Source of the DNA: JAPPOI01 sp028818055
Lineage (GTDB): Bacteria > Pseudomonadota > Alphaproteobacteria > Rhodobacterales > Rhodobacteraceae
DNA length: 64,000 bases
Assembly: GCA_965267405.1 (NCBI GenBank)
Contig: OZ253954.1
Location: forward strand, 3,286,001-3,350,000
Direction of reading: 5' to 3'
Within the stretch, counting starts at the first letter, position 1. Each line of letters starts with the position of its first letter. The position numbers and the translations under genes were made by a program. Of the stretch, positions 16,987 through 25,829 are shown piece after piece. Under the pieces are notes generated by a model. That model ran no database searches. It was not told where the DNA came from and was given only the letters and a program-made list of their open reading frames with translations.

Positions 16987-18153
16987 TCAACCTCGCTTGC
17001 TCATCGCCTCTTCGGCCCGATTACGAGCCATTTGGTCTGCTTCCTTGACCGTATCAAGGGTAATCGCGGCTAAACCTAGACCATCCCCTGACATCTTTTC
17101 GATCACGTCTTCGACAACAGCTGCCATTTCGACAAACCCGATACGCCCATCAATGAACCCATCCAAGGCGCGTTCTTTTGCGGCATTGAACACCGCACCA
17201 GCCAAACCGCCTTCGTCCATAACCCACCGTGCCAATCGAAGCGCTGGATAGCGTTCTTCGTCTGGCTTGCGGAAGGTTAACGCACCAATTTCGGCAAGAT
17301 CGAGCCTATCAACGGGTAAGTGTTCACGGGCTGGCCAATTCAACGCATATCCAATGGCATGGCGCATATCTGGTGGCCCGACGTGTGCCATGAGGGCACC
17401 GTCATGAAATCCGACCAATGCATGGATCAAGCTTTCGGGGTGAATAACAGCTTCAATTTTGTCGGGCGCAATGTCGAAATACTCATGCGTTTCAATGAGT
17501 TCCAGCGCCTTATTAAACAAACTGGCGCTGTCGACTGTAATGCGCTGCCCCATGTCCCAGTTCGGATGAGACGAAGCTTCCGCAAGGGTCGCGTCTTTCA
17601 GTCGCTCAATCGGCCAGTCGCGGAATGCTCCACCTGACGCCGTTATGATGACACGTTCAACCGCTTCCATTTCTTCGCCAACCAGCGCCTGAAAAACCGC
17701 AGAATGCTCGCTATCGACGGGTAAAATCTTGGCACCGTGTGCTTCTGCCGTGTCTTTCAGCAACGCTCCTGCTGTCACCAAGCTTTCCTTGTTGGCTAAA
17801 GCAAGTGTGGTTCCCTGTTCGAGAGCCTTAAGTCCCGGTGCCAGCCCCGCCGCCCCGACGATCGACGACATGATCCAATGAGCATGTCGGTCAGCAACCT
17901 CGCAAAGAGCGGATTCTCCGGCGGCGGCTTCAATGCCTGTACCACCCAGGGCATCACGCAAGTCATCCAGACAATCGTCAAAAGCCGTGACCGCGATCTC
18001 GGCCCGCAGGTTCTTGGCTTGCTCGGCCAGTTTGGAGATGTTTCGGCCACCGGTCAAAGCAATCACGTCGAAGTCGTCCGGCGTGCGCTTAATCAGGTCA
18101 ATGGTATTGCACCCAATTGACCCGGTAGACCCAAAAATCGTGATCTTACGCAT
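16987..18153 (-). CDS. dxr: 1-deoxy-D-xylulose 5-phosphate reductoisomerase Dxr
   Basis: 388 residues. Second step of the MEP isoprenoid pathway; the product eventually feeds IspDF (encoded at 61328) and undecaprenyl synthesis by UppS two genes upstream. NADPH-binding GSTGSIGCNT at the start; the catalytic core has LALANKESLVTAG, LPVDSEHSAVFQAL, ITASGGAFRD and HPNWDMGQRITVDSASLFNKALELIE. I prefer ATG 18153, which shares one base with the cdsA stop (TGATG), to the TTG one codon earlier. Confidence 0.97.
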   Translation of the reverse strand: MRKITIFGSTGSIGCNTIDLIKRTPDDFDVIALTGGRNISKLAEQAKNLRAEIAVTAFDDCLDDLRDALGGTGIEAAAGESALCEVADRHAHWIMSSIVGAAGLAPGLKALEQGTTLALANKESLVTAGALLKDTAEAHGAKILPVDSEHSAVFQALVGEEMEAVERVIITASGGAFRDWPIERLKDATLAEASSHPNWDMGQRITVDSASLFNKALELIETHEYFDIAPDKIEAVIHPESLIHALVGFHDGALMAHVGPPDMRHAIGYALNWPAREHLPVDRLDLAEIGALTFRKPDEERYPALRLARWVMDEGGLAGAVFNAAKERALDGFIDGRIGFVEMAAVVEDVIEKMSGDGLGLAAITLDTVKEADQMARNRAEEAMSKRG

Positions 18154-18947
18154 CAAACCCCCGCAGGAAGCGGTGGAAAATCAACAAGTTGCTCAACGAG
18201 TAACAGAAAAATCGAAGCCCCAATCATGGCGTCAAACCGATCGAACATGCCGCCGTGTCCCGGCAATATATTCGAACTGTCTTTGACCCCGACATTGCGC
18301 TTCAACGCACTTTCGGCAACGTCGCCAAGTTGCCCGGCAATGGCGACGGCAATTGATATGCCGATCAGTTCGTAACCTGCCATTCCGCTCCAAATGTAAC
18401 ACAAAGCCACCAAAGCCGCGCCCAACCAGCCTGCCAAAGTCCCTGACCAGGTCTTTTTCGGGCTGACCTTGGGCCAAAACTTGGGGCCTCCGATAAAGCG
18501 ACCGGCAAAGTAACCAAGTATGTCCGAGGCTATGACAACCAGAGCGAGCCACGCCATCCACGCAAAACCAAAGTCGTCACGCAGAAGAACGAGGCCAAAC
18601 CCGGCAAGGAGAGTTATCGACGAGAAGAGTGCAAAGGAGACTTTGTGCTCTTCAAGTTGGCTGACGCCAATCAGCGCGGGCAAAAAAAGTATCGGGAGCA
18701 AGTACGCGGCAGGAAAGGTTACGAACGCGAGAAGAACCAGCCCCGCCAAAACGCCGAATGGGATCGCCAAGCGGTCGCCACCAATCATACGGGTCAATTC
18801 CCAGACAATGATCCCGCAAATGACCGCGATTAGGACATGAAAGACGTCGCCGCCGATCCACATTGAAATCAAACCGATAGAGGCAGCAAGCCCGCCCGAC
18901 ACCAATCGTGTCGTCAGATCATCCCATTTACCCCCTGATGGGGTCAT
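18153..18947 (-). CDS. cdsA: Phosphatidate cytidylyltransferase CdsA
   Basis: 264 residues, many hydrophobic segments. Makes CDP-diacylglycerol, the precursor of all major phospholipids, in the inner membrane. The family signature is complete near the C-terminus: SALKRNVGVKDSSNILPGHG followed by GMFDRFD. SPKKTWSGTLAGWLGA is also typical. Its ATG overlaps the uppS stop by four bases. The product is also the source of the substrate of PgpA (62476). Confidence 0.96.
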   Translation of the reverse strand: MTPSGGKWDDLTTRLVSGGLAASIGLISMWIGGDVFHVLIAVICGIIVWELTRMIGGDRLAIPFGVLAGLVLLAFVTFPAAYLLPILFLPALIGVSQLEEHKVSFALFSSITLLAGFGLVLLRDDFGFAWMAWLALVVIASDILGYFAGRFIGGPKFWPKVSPKKTWSGTLAGWLGAALVALCYIWSGMAGYELIGISIAVAIAGQLGDVAESALKRNVGVKDSSNILPGHGGMFDRFDAMIGASIFLLLVEQLVDFPPLPAGV

Positions 18948-19666
18948 CCAAGGACGGCTCCGAAGCGACGCTCACGGCTGCCAAACGACGTAATGACTTT
19001 TGTGAACTCTTCGCGGGTGAAGTCTGGCCAAAGGGTATCCACGAATTCGTATTCTGAATACGCCGACTGCCACAAAAGGAAGTTCGAAATGCGCGCCTCT
19101 CCGCTTGTACGGATCACAAGATCAGGGTCTGGCAGCACATATGTATCGAGGTGTTTTGCCAAAGTTTCGGCATCGACCTTTTCGGCGTCGACTTTTCCGG
19201 CTGCCACTTCGCGGCAAAGACGCTTGGCAGCGCGCGTAACCTCGTCCCGTCCGCCGTAATTCAAGGCGACAGTCAGATGCACCGTGTCGTTATCGGCGGT
19301 CAGAAGTTCAAGATCGTCCATCAAGGCGACGAGTGTTTCGTCCAAACGGATGCGGTCGCCGATAAAGCGGACGCGCACACCGTTTTCGACAAGCTGCTTG
19401 GTTTCGCTCATCAGATAGCGTTTGAAGAGCTTCATCAATCCAGAGACTTCGGATTGGGTGCGCTTCCAGTTCTCGGTCGAAAACGCAAAAATCGTGAGGT
19501 ACTTCACACCAAGTTCCGGGCAGGCCTCGACAATCTCGCGAACGCGGCGCGCGCCGGCATGGTGACCGAACAGACGGGGCTTACCACGGGCCTGCGCCCA
19601 ACGGCCATTCCCGTCCATAATAATTGCAACATGTTCGGGGTTCGTACCTTGGTTACGTTTTACCAA
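18944..19666 (-). CDS. uppS: Isoprenyl transferase UppS (undecaprenyl diphosphate synthase)
   Basis: 240 residues. Makes the C55 lipid carrier for peptidoglycan and LPS. The Mg-binding aspartate is in IIMDGNGRWAQARGKPR, followed by GHHAGARRVREIVE. LTIFAFSTENWKR, ALNYGGRDEVTRA and PDLVIRTSGEARISNFLLWQ are family hallmarks. The start is a TTG (19664-19666): AGGAG lies seven bases before it and no ATG fits. Part of pyrH-frr-uppS-cdsA-dxr-rseP. Confidence 0.97.
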   Translation of the reverse strand: MVKRNQGTNPEHVAIIMDGNGRWAQARGKPRLFGHHAGARRVREIVEACPELGVKYLTIFAFSTENWKRTQSEVSGLMKLFKRYLMSETKQLVENGVRVRFIGDRIRLDETLVALMDDLELLTADNDTVHLTVALNYGGRDEVTRAAKRLCREVAAGKVDAEKVDAETLAKHLDTYVLPDPDLVIRTSGEARISNFLLWQSAYSEYEFVDTLWPDFTREEFTKVITSFGSRERRFGAVLG

Positions 19667-19701
19667 ATCGGGTCTCCTGAATTCACTGCACCCCTGCGGA
19701 C

Positions 19702-20265
19702 CTAGACCTGCATGATCTCTTCTTGTTTGCTCTCTAACGCTTCATCAATGTTGGCGATTGAAGAATCCGTTAATTCCTGCACCGCAGTTTCCCAAAATTT
19801 TTGATCATCTTCCGAAATGCCGTCAGATTTGGCGGCTTTGATCTGATCCATCCCGTCCCGACGAACGTTGCGCACCGCGATGCGCGCGTTCTCGGCGTAT
19901 TGGCCGGCGACTTTTGTCAGCTCGCGGCGACGCTCTTCGTTCAGTTCCGGAATCGGCAGACGGATGATAGTTCCATCGACCACCGGATTAATGCCGAGAC
20001 CGGATTCACGGATGGCCTTTTCGACCTTACCTGTCAGCGCCTTGTCCCAGACATTGACCGTGATCATGCGAGGCTCGGGCACATTCACCGTGCCAACCTG
20101 GTTGATCGGAGTAATCGCGCCATAAGCATCGACCATTACAGGTTCGAGCATCGACGCAGATGCGCGACCAGTTCGTAATGAGAGAAATTCCTGACGCAGC
20201 GACTTCATGGCGCCGTCCATCCGGCGCTCGAGATCATCAAGGTCGAGTTCGAAATCGTCTGCCAT
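19702..20265 (-). CDS. frr: Ribosome recycling factor
   Basis: 187 residues, exactly the family size. Splits post-termination ribosomes with EF-G. Hallmarks: SLRTGRASASMLEPVMVDAYG near residue 30, NVPEPRMITVNVWDK, GLGINPVVDGTIIRLPIPEL and ERRRELTKVAGQYAENARIAV. Lies between pyrH and uppS in the usual order, with 35 bases to uppS. Confidence 0.97.
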   Translation of the reverse strand: MADDFELDLDDLERRMDGAMKSLRQEFLSLRTGRASASMLEPVMVDAYGAITPINQVGTVNVPEPRMITVNVWDKALTGKVEKAIRESGLGINPVVDGTIIRLPIPELNEERRRELTKVAGQYAENARIAVRNVRRDGMDQIKAAKSDGISEDDQKFWETAVQELTDSSIANIDEALESKQEEIMQV

Positions 20266-20379
20266 AATCTGTCCGCTCGTTTATCCGGCTTGGTGCCGAT
20301 TTCTCTCTCTATATCTTGAGATTAAGGCAAATGTATAGCCTGCGTGAAACAACCGTGTGCACGTTCTGTGCAGGACCGG

Positions 20380-21105
20380 TTATTCGTCACGGACGATTGT
20401 ATAGGTGCCCTCGCCTGCCAAAATCGACCGGAACCCACCGGGTTCATCCAATGAAAAGACGATGATCGGCAACTTGTTGTCGCGCGCAAGCGCAATGGCG
20501 CTGGCATCCATGACGCCCAAACGATCCTGTAAAACGCGGTCGTACGAGACCTTGTCGTAGCGTTTGGCGTCTGCGTGTTTCACCGGGTCCTTGTCGTAGA
20601 CACCATCGACTTTTGTGCCTTTAAATATCGCCTCACAGCTCATTTCGCTGGCACGCAACGTGGCCGCGGTATCGGTTGTGAAATACGGGTTGCCGGTTCC
20701 GGCAGCGAAAATGCACACCCGCTTCTTTTCGAGGTGACGGACAGCGCGGCGTCGGATGTAGGGTTCGCAGACCTGATCCATGGGTATGGCCGAGATGACC
20801 CGGGTGAACACGCCAATCCCTTCCAACGCGGACTGCATGGCAAGCGCGTTCATCACGGTTGCCAACATGCCCATGTAATCGGCGGTTGTCCGCTCCATGC
20901 CCTGGGCAGAACCCTGAAGTCCGCGGAAAATATTGCCACCGCCGATGACCATGCAGATCTCAACACCAAGATCGTGAACTGACTTGACCTCTTCGGCGAC
21001 CCGCTGGACCGTCGGCGGATGTAAACCAAATCCCTGATCGCCCATCAGCGCCTCACCTGAGATTTTCAAGAGCACACGTTTGTAGGCGATATCGTCGGCG
21101 GTCAT
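20380..21105 (-). CDS. pyrH: Uridylate kinase PyrH
   Basis: 241 residues. Phosphorylates UMP to UDP; amino-acid kinase fold. Hallmarks: RVLLKISGEALMGD at the start, VIGGGNIFRG, ERTTADYMGMLATVMNALAM, YIRRRAVRHLEKKRVCIFAA and GTGNPYFTTDTAATLRA. Start ATG 21105 is chosen because GAGGGA precedes it by six bases; 25 more open codons upstream look random. It diverges from miaA with 95 bases between the two start codons. Confidence 0.97.
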   Translation of the reverse strand: MTADDIAYKRVLLKISGEALMGDQGFGLHPPTVQRVAEEVKSVHDLGVEICMVIGGGNIFRGLQGSAQGMERTTADYMGMLATVMNALAMQSALEGIGVFTRVISAIPMDQVCEPYIRRRAVRHLEKKRVCIFAAGTGNPYFTTDTAATLRASEMSCEAIFKGTKVDGVYDKDPVKHADAKRYDKVSYDRVLQDRLGVMDASAIALARDNKLPIIVFSLDEPGGFRSILAGEGTYTIVRDE

Positions 21106-21200
21106 GCTGGGTCCCTCACAGTTTGAGCGCAACGTCTTTGCGCTCGGCGCGAAAATGTCCGAAAACGCCGCAAGGTTCAACGAGGAAGCGCAGGATCTGG

Positions 21201-22088
21201 ATGGATTGGATCGCCAACACGATATCCGGGCTCACCCCAAAGCGCCCGGTTTTGATCGCAGGCCCCACGGCCAGCGGAAAATCGGCGCTCGCTTTGGCTA
21301 TCGCTGAACGCTTTGGCGGAACCATTATAAATGCCGATGCCATCCAGGTTTATTCGGACTGGCGTGTGCTGACTGCGCGCCCGTCTGACGAAGATGAAGC
21401 ACGAGCACCTCATGCACTTTATGGGCATGTGGGAGGCGATATCGCCTACTCGGTTGGTCATTGGCTGCGCGACATCCGTCCGCTGCTGTCGCAATCAACT
21501 CCGATCATTGTTGGTGGCACCGGATTGTACTTTGCCGCTCTGACTGAAGGTCTGGCGGACATTCCTGCGGTTCCATCAGAAATCCACACAAACGCAAGGT
21601 CTCGCATCGAAAATGGTGAACTGGTATCCATGATCGCCGAACTTGATGCTGAGACCCGAGCGCGGATCGATTTGGAAAACCCAATGCGGGTTCAGCGCGC
21701 ATGGGAGGTGCTTCAGTCTTCGGGAAAAGGACTGGCCAAGTGGCAAGATGAAACGCCGCCAGCAGATCTTCCGTTGGACGCCGCTCAGGCCCTTGTCGTG
21801 AACGGCCCGGTCGACTGGCTGAACTACCGCATTGAGCAACGGTTTGGATTGATGGTCGCCGACGGCGCATTGGCTGAAGCCGAAAAAAATGCACCGAACT
21901 GGCGACCTGATTTACCCTCGGCCAAGGCAATCGGCGCAGCTGAACTTATCGCTCATGTCCGCGGAGAATTGTCGTTGGACGATGCTGCCGAGGCGGTTCT
22001 TACGCAAACCCGACAATACGCGAAACGGCAGCGGAGCTGGTTTCGCAACCGCATGAAGGGCTGGCAATGGGTCGATCCATCAAACTAA
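21201..22088 (+). CDS. miaA: tRNA dimethylallyltransferase MiaA
   Basis: 295 residues. Adds a prenyl group to A37 of tRNAs reading UNN codons, using DMAPP from the MEP pathway. The P-loop is LIAGPTASGKSALA near residue 17. Further hallmarks: IINADAIQVYSDWRVLTARP, HALYGHV and IIVGGTGLYFAALTEGLADIP. The C-terminal AIGAAELIAHVRGE and TRQYAKRQRSWFRN complete the match. Start ATG 21201 has AGGA five bases upstream; 26 open codons before it are not family-like. Confidence 0.96.
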   Translation: MDWIANTISGLTPKRPVLIAGPTASGKSALALAIAERFGGTIINADAIQVYSDWRVLTARPSDEDEARAPHALYGHVGGDIAYSVGHWLRDIRPLLSQSTPIIVGGTGLYFAALTEGLADIPAVPSEIHTNARSRIENGELVSMIAELDAETRARIDLENPMRVQRAWEVLQSSGKGLAKWQDETPPADLPLDAAQALVVNGPVDWLNYRIEQRFGLMVADGALAEAEKNAPNWRPDLPSAKAIGAAELIAHVRGELSLDDAAEAVLTQTRQYAKRQRSWFRNRMKGWQWVDPSN

Positions 22089-22094
22089 CTTTCC

Positions 22095-22118
22095 GTTAGC
22101 GCTCACATTTACGCTAAC
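22095..22118. repeat. Hairpin after miaA
   Basis: GTTAGCG (22095-22101) and CGCTAAC (22112-22118) pair perfectly around a ten-base loop, six bases after the miaA stop. No T-run follows closely, so it is at best a weak terminator; it could also stabilise the mRNA end. Confidence 0.35.
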
Positions 22119-22170
22119 ATGGGCTTATTTTGGGTGGCGCCGGGAAGTCGCTTTTGTCATAACGCGCGCG

Positions 22171-22311
22171 ATGACCAATAAAGTTGCACTTGGTATCGGT
22201 CTGGTCGTGATTGCCTTTCTGGCAATTGATTACGCGTTGGGATTGGGCTTTGGCCTTTTTCTTGCACGCAAGTTTGTTGACCTGATCAACGCATTGGCGT
22301 TCTGGCGCTGA
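22171..22311 (+). CDS. Small membrane protein, 46 residues
   Basis: ATG 22171 to TGA 22309-22311. Reads MTNKVALGIGLVVIAFLAID, a near-continuous hydrophobic helix, and ends LINALAFWR after a short basic stretch (LARKFVD). It lies 28 bases upstream of gap1 and on the same strand, so it may share a transcript with it. I recall similar ~47-residue peptides ending in AFWR before gap in related genomes, but could not check. Function unknown; a single-span inner-membrane peptide is the likely form. Confidence 0.65.
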   Translation: MTNKVALGIGLVVIAFLAIDYALGLGFGLFLARKFVDLINALAFWR

Positions 22312-22339
22312 GTGCAGGGTAACCCGAAGGAGAAAACCC

Positions 22340-23344
22340 TTGGCAGTCAAAGTAGCAATCAACGGATTTGGGCGGATCGGACGAAATGTTCTGCGAGCCA
22401 TTATTGAATCGGGCCGCACCGACATCGAAGTGATCGCCATCAACGATCTTGGTCCGGTCGAGACAAACGCGCATTTGCTGCGTTACGACAGTGTACACGG
22501 TCGTTTTCCGGTCAAAGTCAAATCCGGCAAGGAATGGATCGACGTTGGCCGCGGAAAAATTCGGACGACAGCCATTCGCAACCCCGCCGATCTGCCTTGG
22601 GGCGACGTTGATGTCGTGATGGAATGCACGGGCATCTTCACGTCGAAAGAAAAGTGCCAGGCTCACCTTGAAAACGGATCATCCCGCGTACTGATTTCGG
22701 CGCCGGGTACCGACGCCGACAAGACAATCGTCTACGGCGTGAACCACAAGTCGCTGACGAAGAAAGATATTGTCGTCTCGAACGCCTCGTGCACGACAAA
22801 CTGTCTGAGCCCGGTCGCTCAAGTCCTGAACAATGCCATCGGCATCAAGAAGGGCTTTATGACGACAATCCACAGCTACACCGGCGACCAGCCGACGCTG
22901 GATACGATGCACAAGGATCTTTATCGCGCGCGCGCCGCTGCGATGAACATGATCCCGACCTCGACCGGTGCGGCAAAGGCTGTTGGTCTGGTCCTGCCCG
23001 AGTTGAAGGGCAAGCTGGACGGCGTGGCCATTCGCGTTCCGACCCCGAATGTGTCGGTTGTCGATCTGACGTTTGAAACGAAGAAGAAGACAACGGTTGA
23101 GGCCGTTAACGACGCCATCGTCGCCGCCGCAAAGAAGGGCCCATTGAAAGGCATTCTTGGTTACACCGACGAACCTCTGGTATCGGGCGATTTCAACCAC
23201 GACCCGCATTCGAGTGTCTTCCACCTGGATCAAACCAAAGTCATGGATGGCAACATGGTACGCATTCTGACGTGGTACGACAACGAGTGGGGCTTCTCGA
23301 ACCGGATGAGCGACACAGCCGTTGCCATGGGCAAGCTGATTTAA
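22340..23344 (+). CDS. gap: Glyceraldehyde-3-phosphate dehydrogenase, type I (central metabolism copy)
   Basis: 334 residues. Oxidises glyceraldehyde-3-phosphate with NAD in glycolysis. Rossmann motif INGFGRIGRNVLRA; adenosine-ribose ligand Asp36 in AINDLG; catalytic Cys151 in SNASCTTNCLSPV; HSYTGDQPTLD; WYDNEWGFSNRM near the end. The start is a TTG at 22340 with AAGGAG seven bases upstream; the next in-frame ATG would delete the nucleotide-binding region. About half of the residues differ from the second GAPDH at 32932, so the two are old paralogues with different jobs. Confidence 0.97.
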   Translation: MAVKVAINGFGRIGRNVLRAIIESGRTDIEVIAINDLGPVETNAHLLRYDSVHGRFPVKVKSGKEWIDVGRGKIRTTAIRNPADLPWGDVDVVMECTGIFTSKEKCQAHLENGSSRVLISAPGTDADKTIVYGVNHKSLTKKDIVVSNASCTTNCLSPVAQVLNNAIGIKKGFMTTIHSYTGDQPTLDTMHKDLYRARAAAMNMIPTSTGAAKAVGLVLPELKGKLDGVAIRVPTPNVSVVDLTFETKKKTTVEAVNDAIVAAAKKGPLKGILGYTDEPLVSGDFNHDPHSSVFHLDQTKVMDGNMVRILTWYDNEWGFSNRMSDTAVAMGKLI

Positions 23345-23426
23345 GGTCGACAGATCTTTTTTTCGAAAAGGCCCCGTTCAAGCGGGGCCTTTTTTGTTGA
23401 GTGTCCGCTTTGAGCCCAAAGCGGAC
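23345..23426 (+). repeat. Terminator-bearing dispersed repeat, copy A
   Basis: Contains GGTCGACA, a GC-rich terminator hairpin with loop TTCAAG, and then a second perfect ten-base hairpin GTCCGCTTTG-AGCC-CAAAGCGGAC (23403-23426). The second hairpin recurs nearly unchanged in copy C (25935-25957), and the terminator part in copies B and C. Confidence 0.7.
23366..23395 (+). terminator. Rho-independent terminator of gap1
   Basis: AAAAGGCCCCG (23366-23376), loop TTCAAG, CGGGGCCTTTT (23383-23393), continuing as a T-run. Twenty-one bases after the gap1 stop. The A-rich left arm means it may also work on the other strand. Confidence 0.9.
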
Positions 23427-23515
23427 GGTCGCATCTTTCCCTGGTTCACGCCGCGAGGGTGAAATTCTCCGTCTTGTTCTGTTAAGCTGCGAGTCGACGG
23501 TCAAGGAGGGCTTCA

Positions 23516-24475
23516 ATGGCTGCCGAACAGACATTACCGCAGCTGCAAGGTCGAAACATGACCTGCGGAGGAGGATTTGAGACATGGCTTCAATATGTCG
23601 ATGGTTTCAAACTCCGACATTTTTGCGCATTCGAACTGCTCAATGATAAACGTGGCGTGGCATGCCTGAGCGACTACCACCGGAAATTGGTCGAAGCGGC
23701 CGTGGAGAACGGTTTTGGCGTAGTCAACGAAGGTTTGCATTATCGCGCCAGCCGGGATTGGGGGGAGTTGATTGGGTTTTCCAAAGAGGCCCTCGAAGAG
23801 ATCAACGTCCGCGGTATAGAGTTCTACAAGGATTTCGCCAAAGAATACGACAGCCCGGAAACGCCCATGATCGTTGGTGGCGTTATTGGTCCGCGCGGAG
23901 ATGCGTATAACATCGGTCGGACGCCGGATGCGGCTGAATCCGAGGATTATCATTCTGAGCAAATTCAAACTTTCAAAAGAGCTGGGGCAGATCTCGTAAC
24001 CGCTGCTACGTTTTCAAGCATTGAAGAAGCGACCGGTATAGCGAGAGCCGCAAATTCGGCTGACATTCCGGTTGTGATTTCTTTCTTCGTTGCCCGAGGA
24101 GGCAAACTTAAAGGAGGAGAAACGCTTGAAGAGGCAATTAACGCCGTTGATGCTGCTTCAGAAAGTGCTCCTGCCTACTACATGATCAACTGCACGCATC
24201 CTACCGAGTTCACCCCGGGATTGACCGACGGCGAGTGGACGCGCCGCCTTGGTGGCTTCATGCCCAATGCCGTTGCGATGGAGACGCTCGACCTTTGCAA
24301 GCTCGGCCATCTTGAAGATGGCGACCCGGAAGAACTTGGCGGTCAAATGGCTGATCTTGCCCGCCGCTTCCCCCACATCAACGTGTGGGGCGGTTGTTGT
24401 GGCACGGACGGACGCCATATCGGACAGATTGCGCGTCAGGTCGGCGACGTGCGGCGACAGATGGCGGCTGAGTAA
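23516..24475 (+). CDS. Homocysteine S-methyltransferase family protein (betaine-homocysteine methyltransferase-like)
   Basis: 319 residues. The fold uses zinc to activate homocysteine. The ligands are visible: the cysteine of YMINCTHPTEF (about residue 224) and the paired cysteines of WGGCCGTDGRHIGQIA (about 293-294). The N-terminal loop reads MTCGGGFETWL rather than the common DGGMGTEL. VVNEGLHYRASRDWGELIGF and MIVGGVIGPRGDAYN line the barrel. The methyl donor (betaine, S-methylmethionine or other) cannot be told from sequence. AAGGAGGG lies just before the ATG. It stands alone between repeat copies A and B. Confidence 0.85.
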   Translation: MAAEQTLPQLQGRNMTCGGGFETWLQYVDGFKLRHFCAFELLNDKRGVACLSDYHRKLVEAAVENGFGVVNEGLHYRASRDWGELIGFSKEALEEINVRGIEFYKDFAKEYDSPETPMIVGGVIGPRGDAYNIGRTPDAAESEDYHSEQIQTFKRAGADLVTAATFSSIEEATGIARAANSADIPVVISFFVARGGKLKGGETLEEAINAVDAASESAPAYYMINCTHPTEFTPGLTDGEWTRRLGGFMPNAVAMETLDLCKLGHLEDGDPEELGGQMADLARRFPHINVWGGCCGTDGRHIGQIARQVGDVRRQMAAE

Positions 24476-24561
24476 ATCAACTTTCGGATTGGCAGCTTCG
24501 TCCGCGAAGCGGTAACTTGCCTTGAATTTGTGAGCGACCATTTTCTCCGCATAACAGTCAT

Positions 24562-24661
24562 TTGGAAAGGCCAAAAGCAGCACCACCGCTTTGATGGGTG
24601 AGCCGATCCAAGGTCGGCAATTTAGTTTTGCGGAAAGGCCCCGTTCAAGCGGGGCCTTTTT
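24562..24661 (+). repeat. Terminator-bearing dispersed repeat, copy B
   Basis: Starts TTGGAAAGGCCAAAAGCAGC and includes GATGGGTGA, GGTCGGCA and the terminator hairpin. The first 40 bases match copy C (25830 on) with only a few changes; the terminator matches copy A. It fills most of the 383 bases between the methyltransferase stop and the next gene; the rest of that gap (24476-24561 and 24662-24858) shows nothing else I can name. Confidence 0.7.
24634..24661 (+). terminator. Rho-independent terminator
   Basis: AAAGGCCCCG (24634-24643), loop TTCAAG, CGGGGCCTTT (24650-24659) then T. Same hairpin as the gap1 terminator. It lies 160 bases after the methyltransferase stop. Confidence 0.85.
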
Positions 24662-24858
24662 GCTTTTGAGGATTGTTTGCCTTCTGCCCAGAGCGGGCCT
24701 TCATTGCACCAATTTGTTTTGAGGCGCAGAGGTTTTCCTCTCTCACGAATACACTCGACCCGCAGATAGACATTGTAGTTTTTAGACTCTGCGTTATTGA
24801 ACGCTCAAGAGGCGTGCGATGTGTCTCGGTGCAATTTATTCCAACTGGAATCAACCAG

Positions 24859-25785
24859 ATGAGCTTTACGAAGACAAAGGACCGGATCTGGGTCGTCTAT
24901 GATGCCTTTGCTTCGTGGCTGGCTTGCCGATCAATGCCTGTGCGTAAAGCTGGTTATGGTATTTTTGGGTTGGTGTTGTGGATTGCCTATCTATTGCCTT
25001 TCAGTTCCGTGCGCGCCACCTTCTATTCTCTGTCTCAGCATGTCGGAGAGCGTTCACCAGCGCGTCTCTTTTACAATTTCGTCAAAGGTTTTCTCCGCGG
25101 GATTAACAGAGTCGAGCAAGTCCGGCACGGTTTCACCGAAGCAATAGACGGAATGCTCCAGATTCCAGAAAAAGAACGGCTGGATGGTCTGTTGCAAGGC
25201 GGAGGGGTCATGCTTGTGATCCCGCACAACCACGCCACGCTCGCGATGGGTCGCGGACTTGCCCAGCACTATCCCCTGCTGGCTCTTGTGCGCTCAACTA
25301 GAAACGAGCGCCGTGCTGCGTCAGAAACGGAAATCTATGAAAATCTTGGTTGCGAGTACCTCGATGTGCGCCGCGAAAACCCCACCGTGGTCGCGCGAAA
25401 GGTATTGAAGGCCCTGAACGATGGTCGTTTGGTTATTGGTATTGCGGATCGTATTCGCGCTGCGCCTCCCGCCGAGCATCCAGTAGACAATTCGACTGAT
25501 ACAGTCCGCGGATTCTCCTTCGGCGAACCAATTGGAGCGCCAGGCTGGCCGGGTAGGTTTGCGTGGAAGGCCCAAGTCCCTATTCTTCCTGCGACTGTCT
25601 TACAGTCGCGACAAGAAATCGTACTTAAACTTGGACCTGAAGTGTCTCCCTTGGCAGATCTGGTCAAAACTACTCAGTCATGGATCGATGAGTTCGAAGA
25701 ACTTCAAAAAGCCCACCCTCACGAATGGGCCTTCTCGCTAGACAAGCATTGGTCAAAGGCTTTGCGAAACTCCAGACCCAGCTAG
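24859..25785 (+). CDS. Lysophospholipid/lauroyl acyltransferase-like protein
   Basis: 308 residues. I read it as a member of the LPLAT superfamily near the HtrB/LpxL branch: a hydrophobic N-terminal segment (about 30-50, YGIFGLVLWIAYLLPF), then VMLVIPHNHATLAMGRGLAQ with a candidate catalytic histidine near residue 118. YPLLALVRS and AASETEIYENLGCEYLDVRR follow, and NDGRLVIGIADRIRA resembles the late acyltransferase block. The exact HX4D/E spacing is not met, so activity is uncertain. ATG 24859 has only a weak GGAA upstream. It stands between repeat copies B and C with no lipid gene next to it. Confidence 0.55.
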   Translation: MSFTKTKDRIWVVYDAFASWLACRSMPVRKAGYGIFGLVLWIAYLLPFSSVRATFYSLSQHVGERSPARLFYNFVKGFLRGINRVEQVRHGFTEAIDGMLQIPEKERLDGLLQGGGVMLVIPHNHATLAMGRGLAQHYPLLALVRSTRNERRAASETEIYENLGCEYLDVRRENPTVVARKVLKALNDGRLVIGIADRIRAAPPAEHPVDNSTDTVRGFSFGEPIGAPGWPGRFAWKAQVPILPATVLQSRQEIVLKLGPEVSPLADLVKTTQSWIDEFEELQKAHPHEWAFSLDKHWSKALRNSRPS

Positions 25786-25829
25786 TCTTTTCTTGATTGA
25801 TGCGTCCCGTCCGTCCGCAAGTCGAACAA

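Noticed and set aside
23427..23515. SAM- or SAH-type riboswitch before the homocysteine methyltransferase
   Set aside because: I looked for the conserved SAM-II and SAH core sequences and did not find them; the region mostly holds repeat copy A and a ribosome-binding site.
24673..24858. 62-codon extension before the acyltransferase-like gene
   Set aside because: It is open but cysteine-rich and random-looking, and starts inside the tail of repeat copy B. ATG 24859 matches the gene body better.
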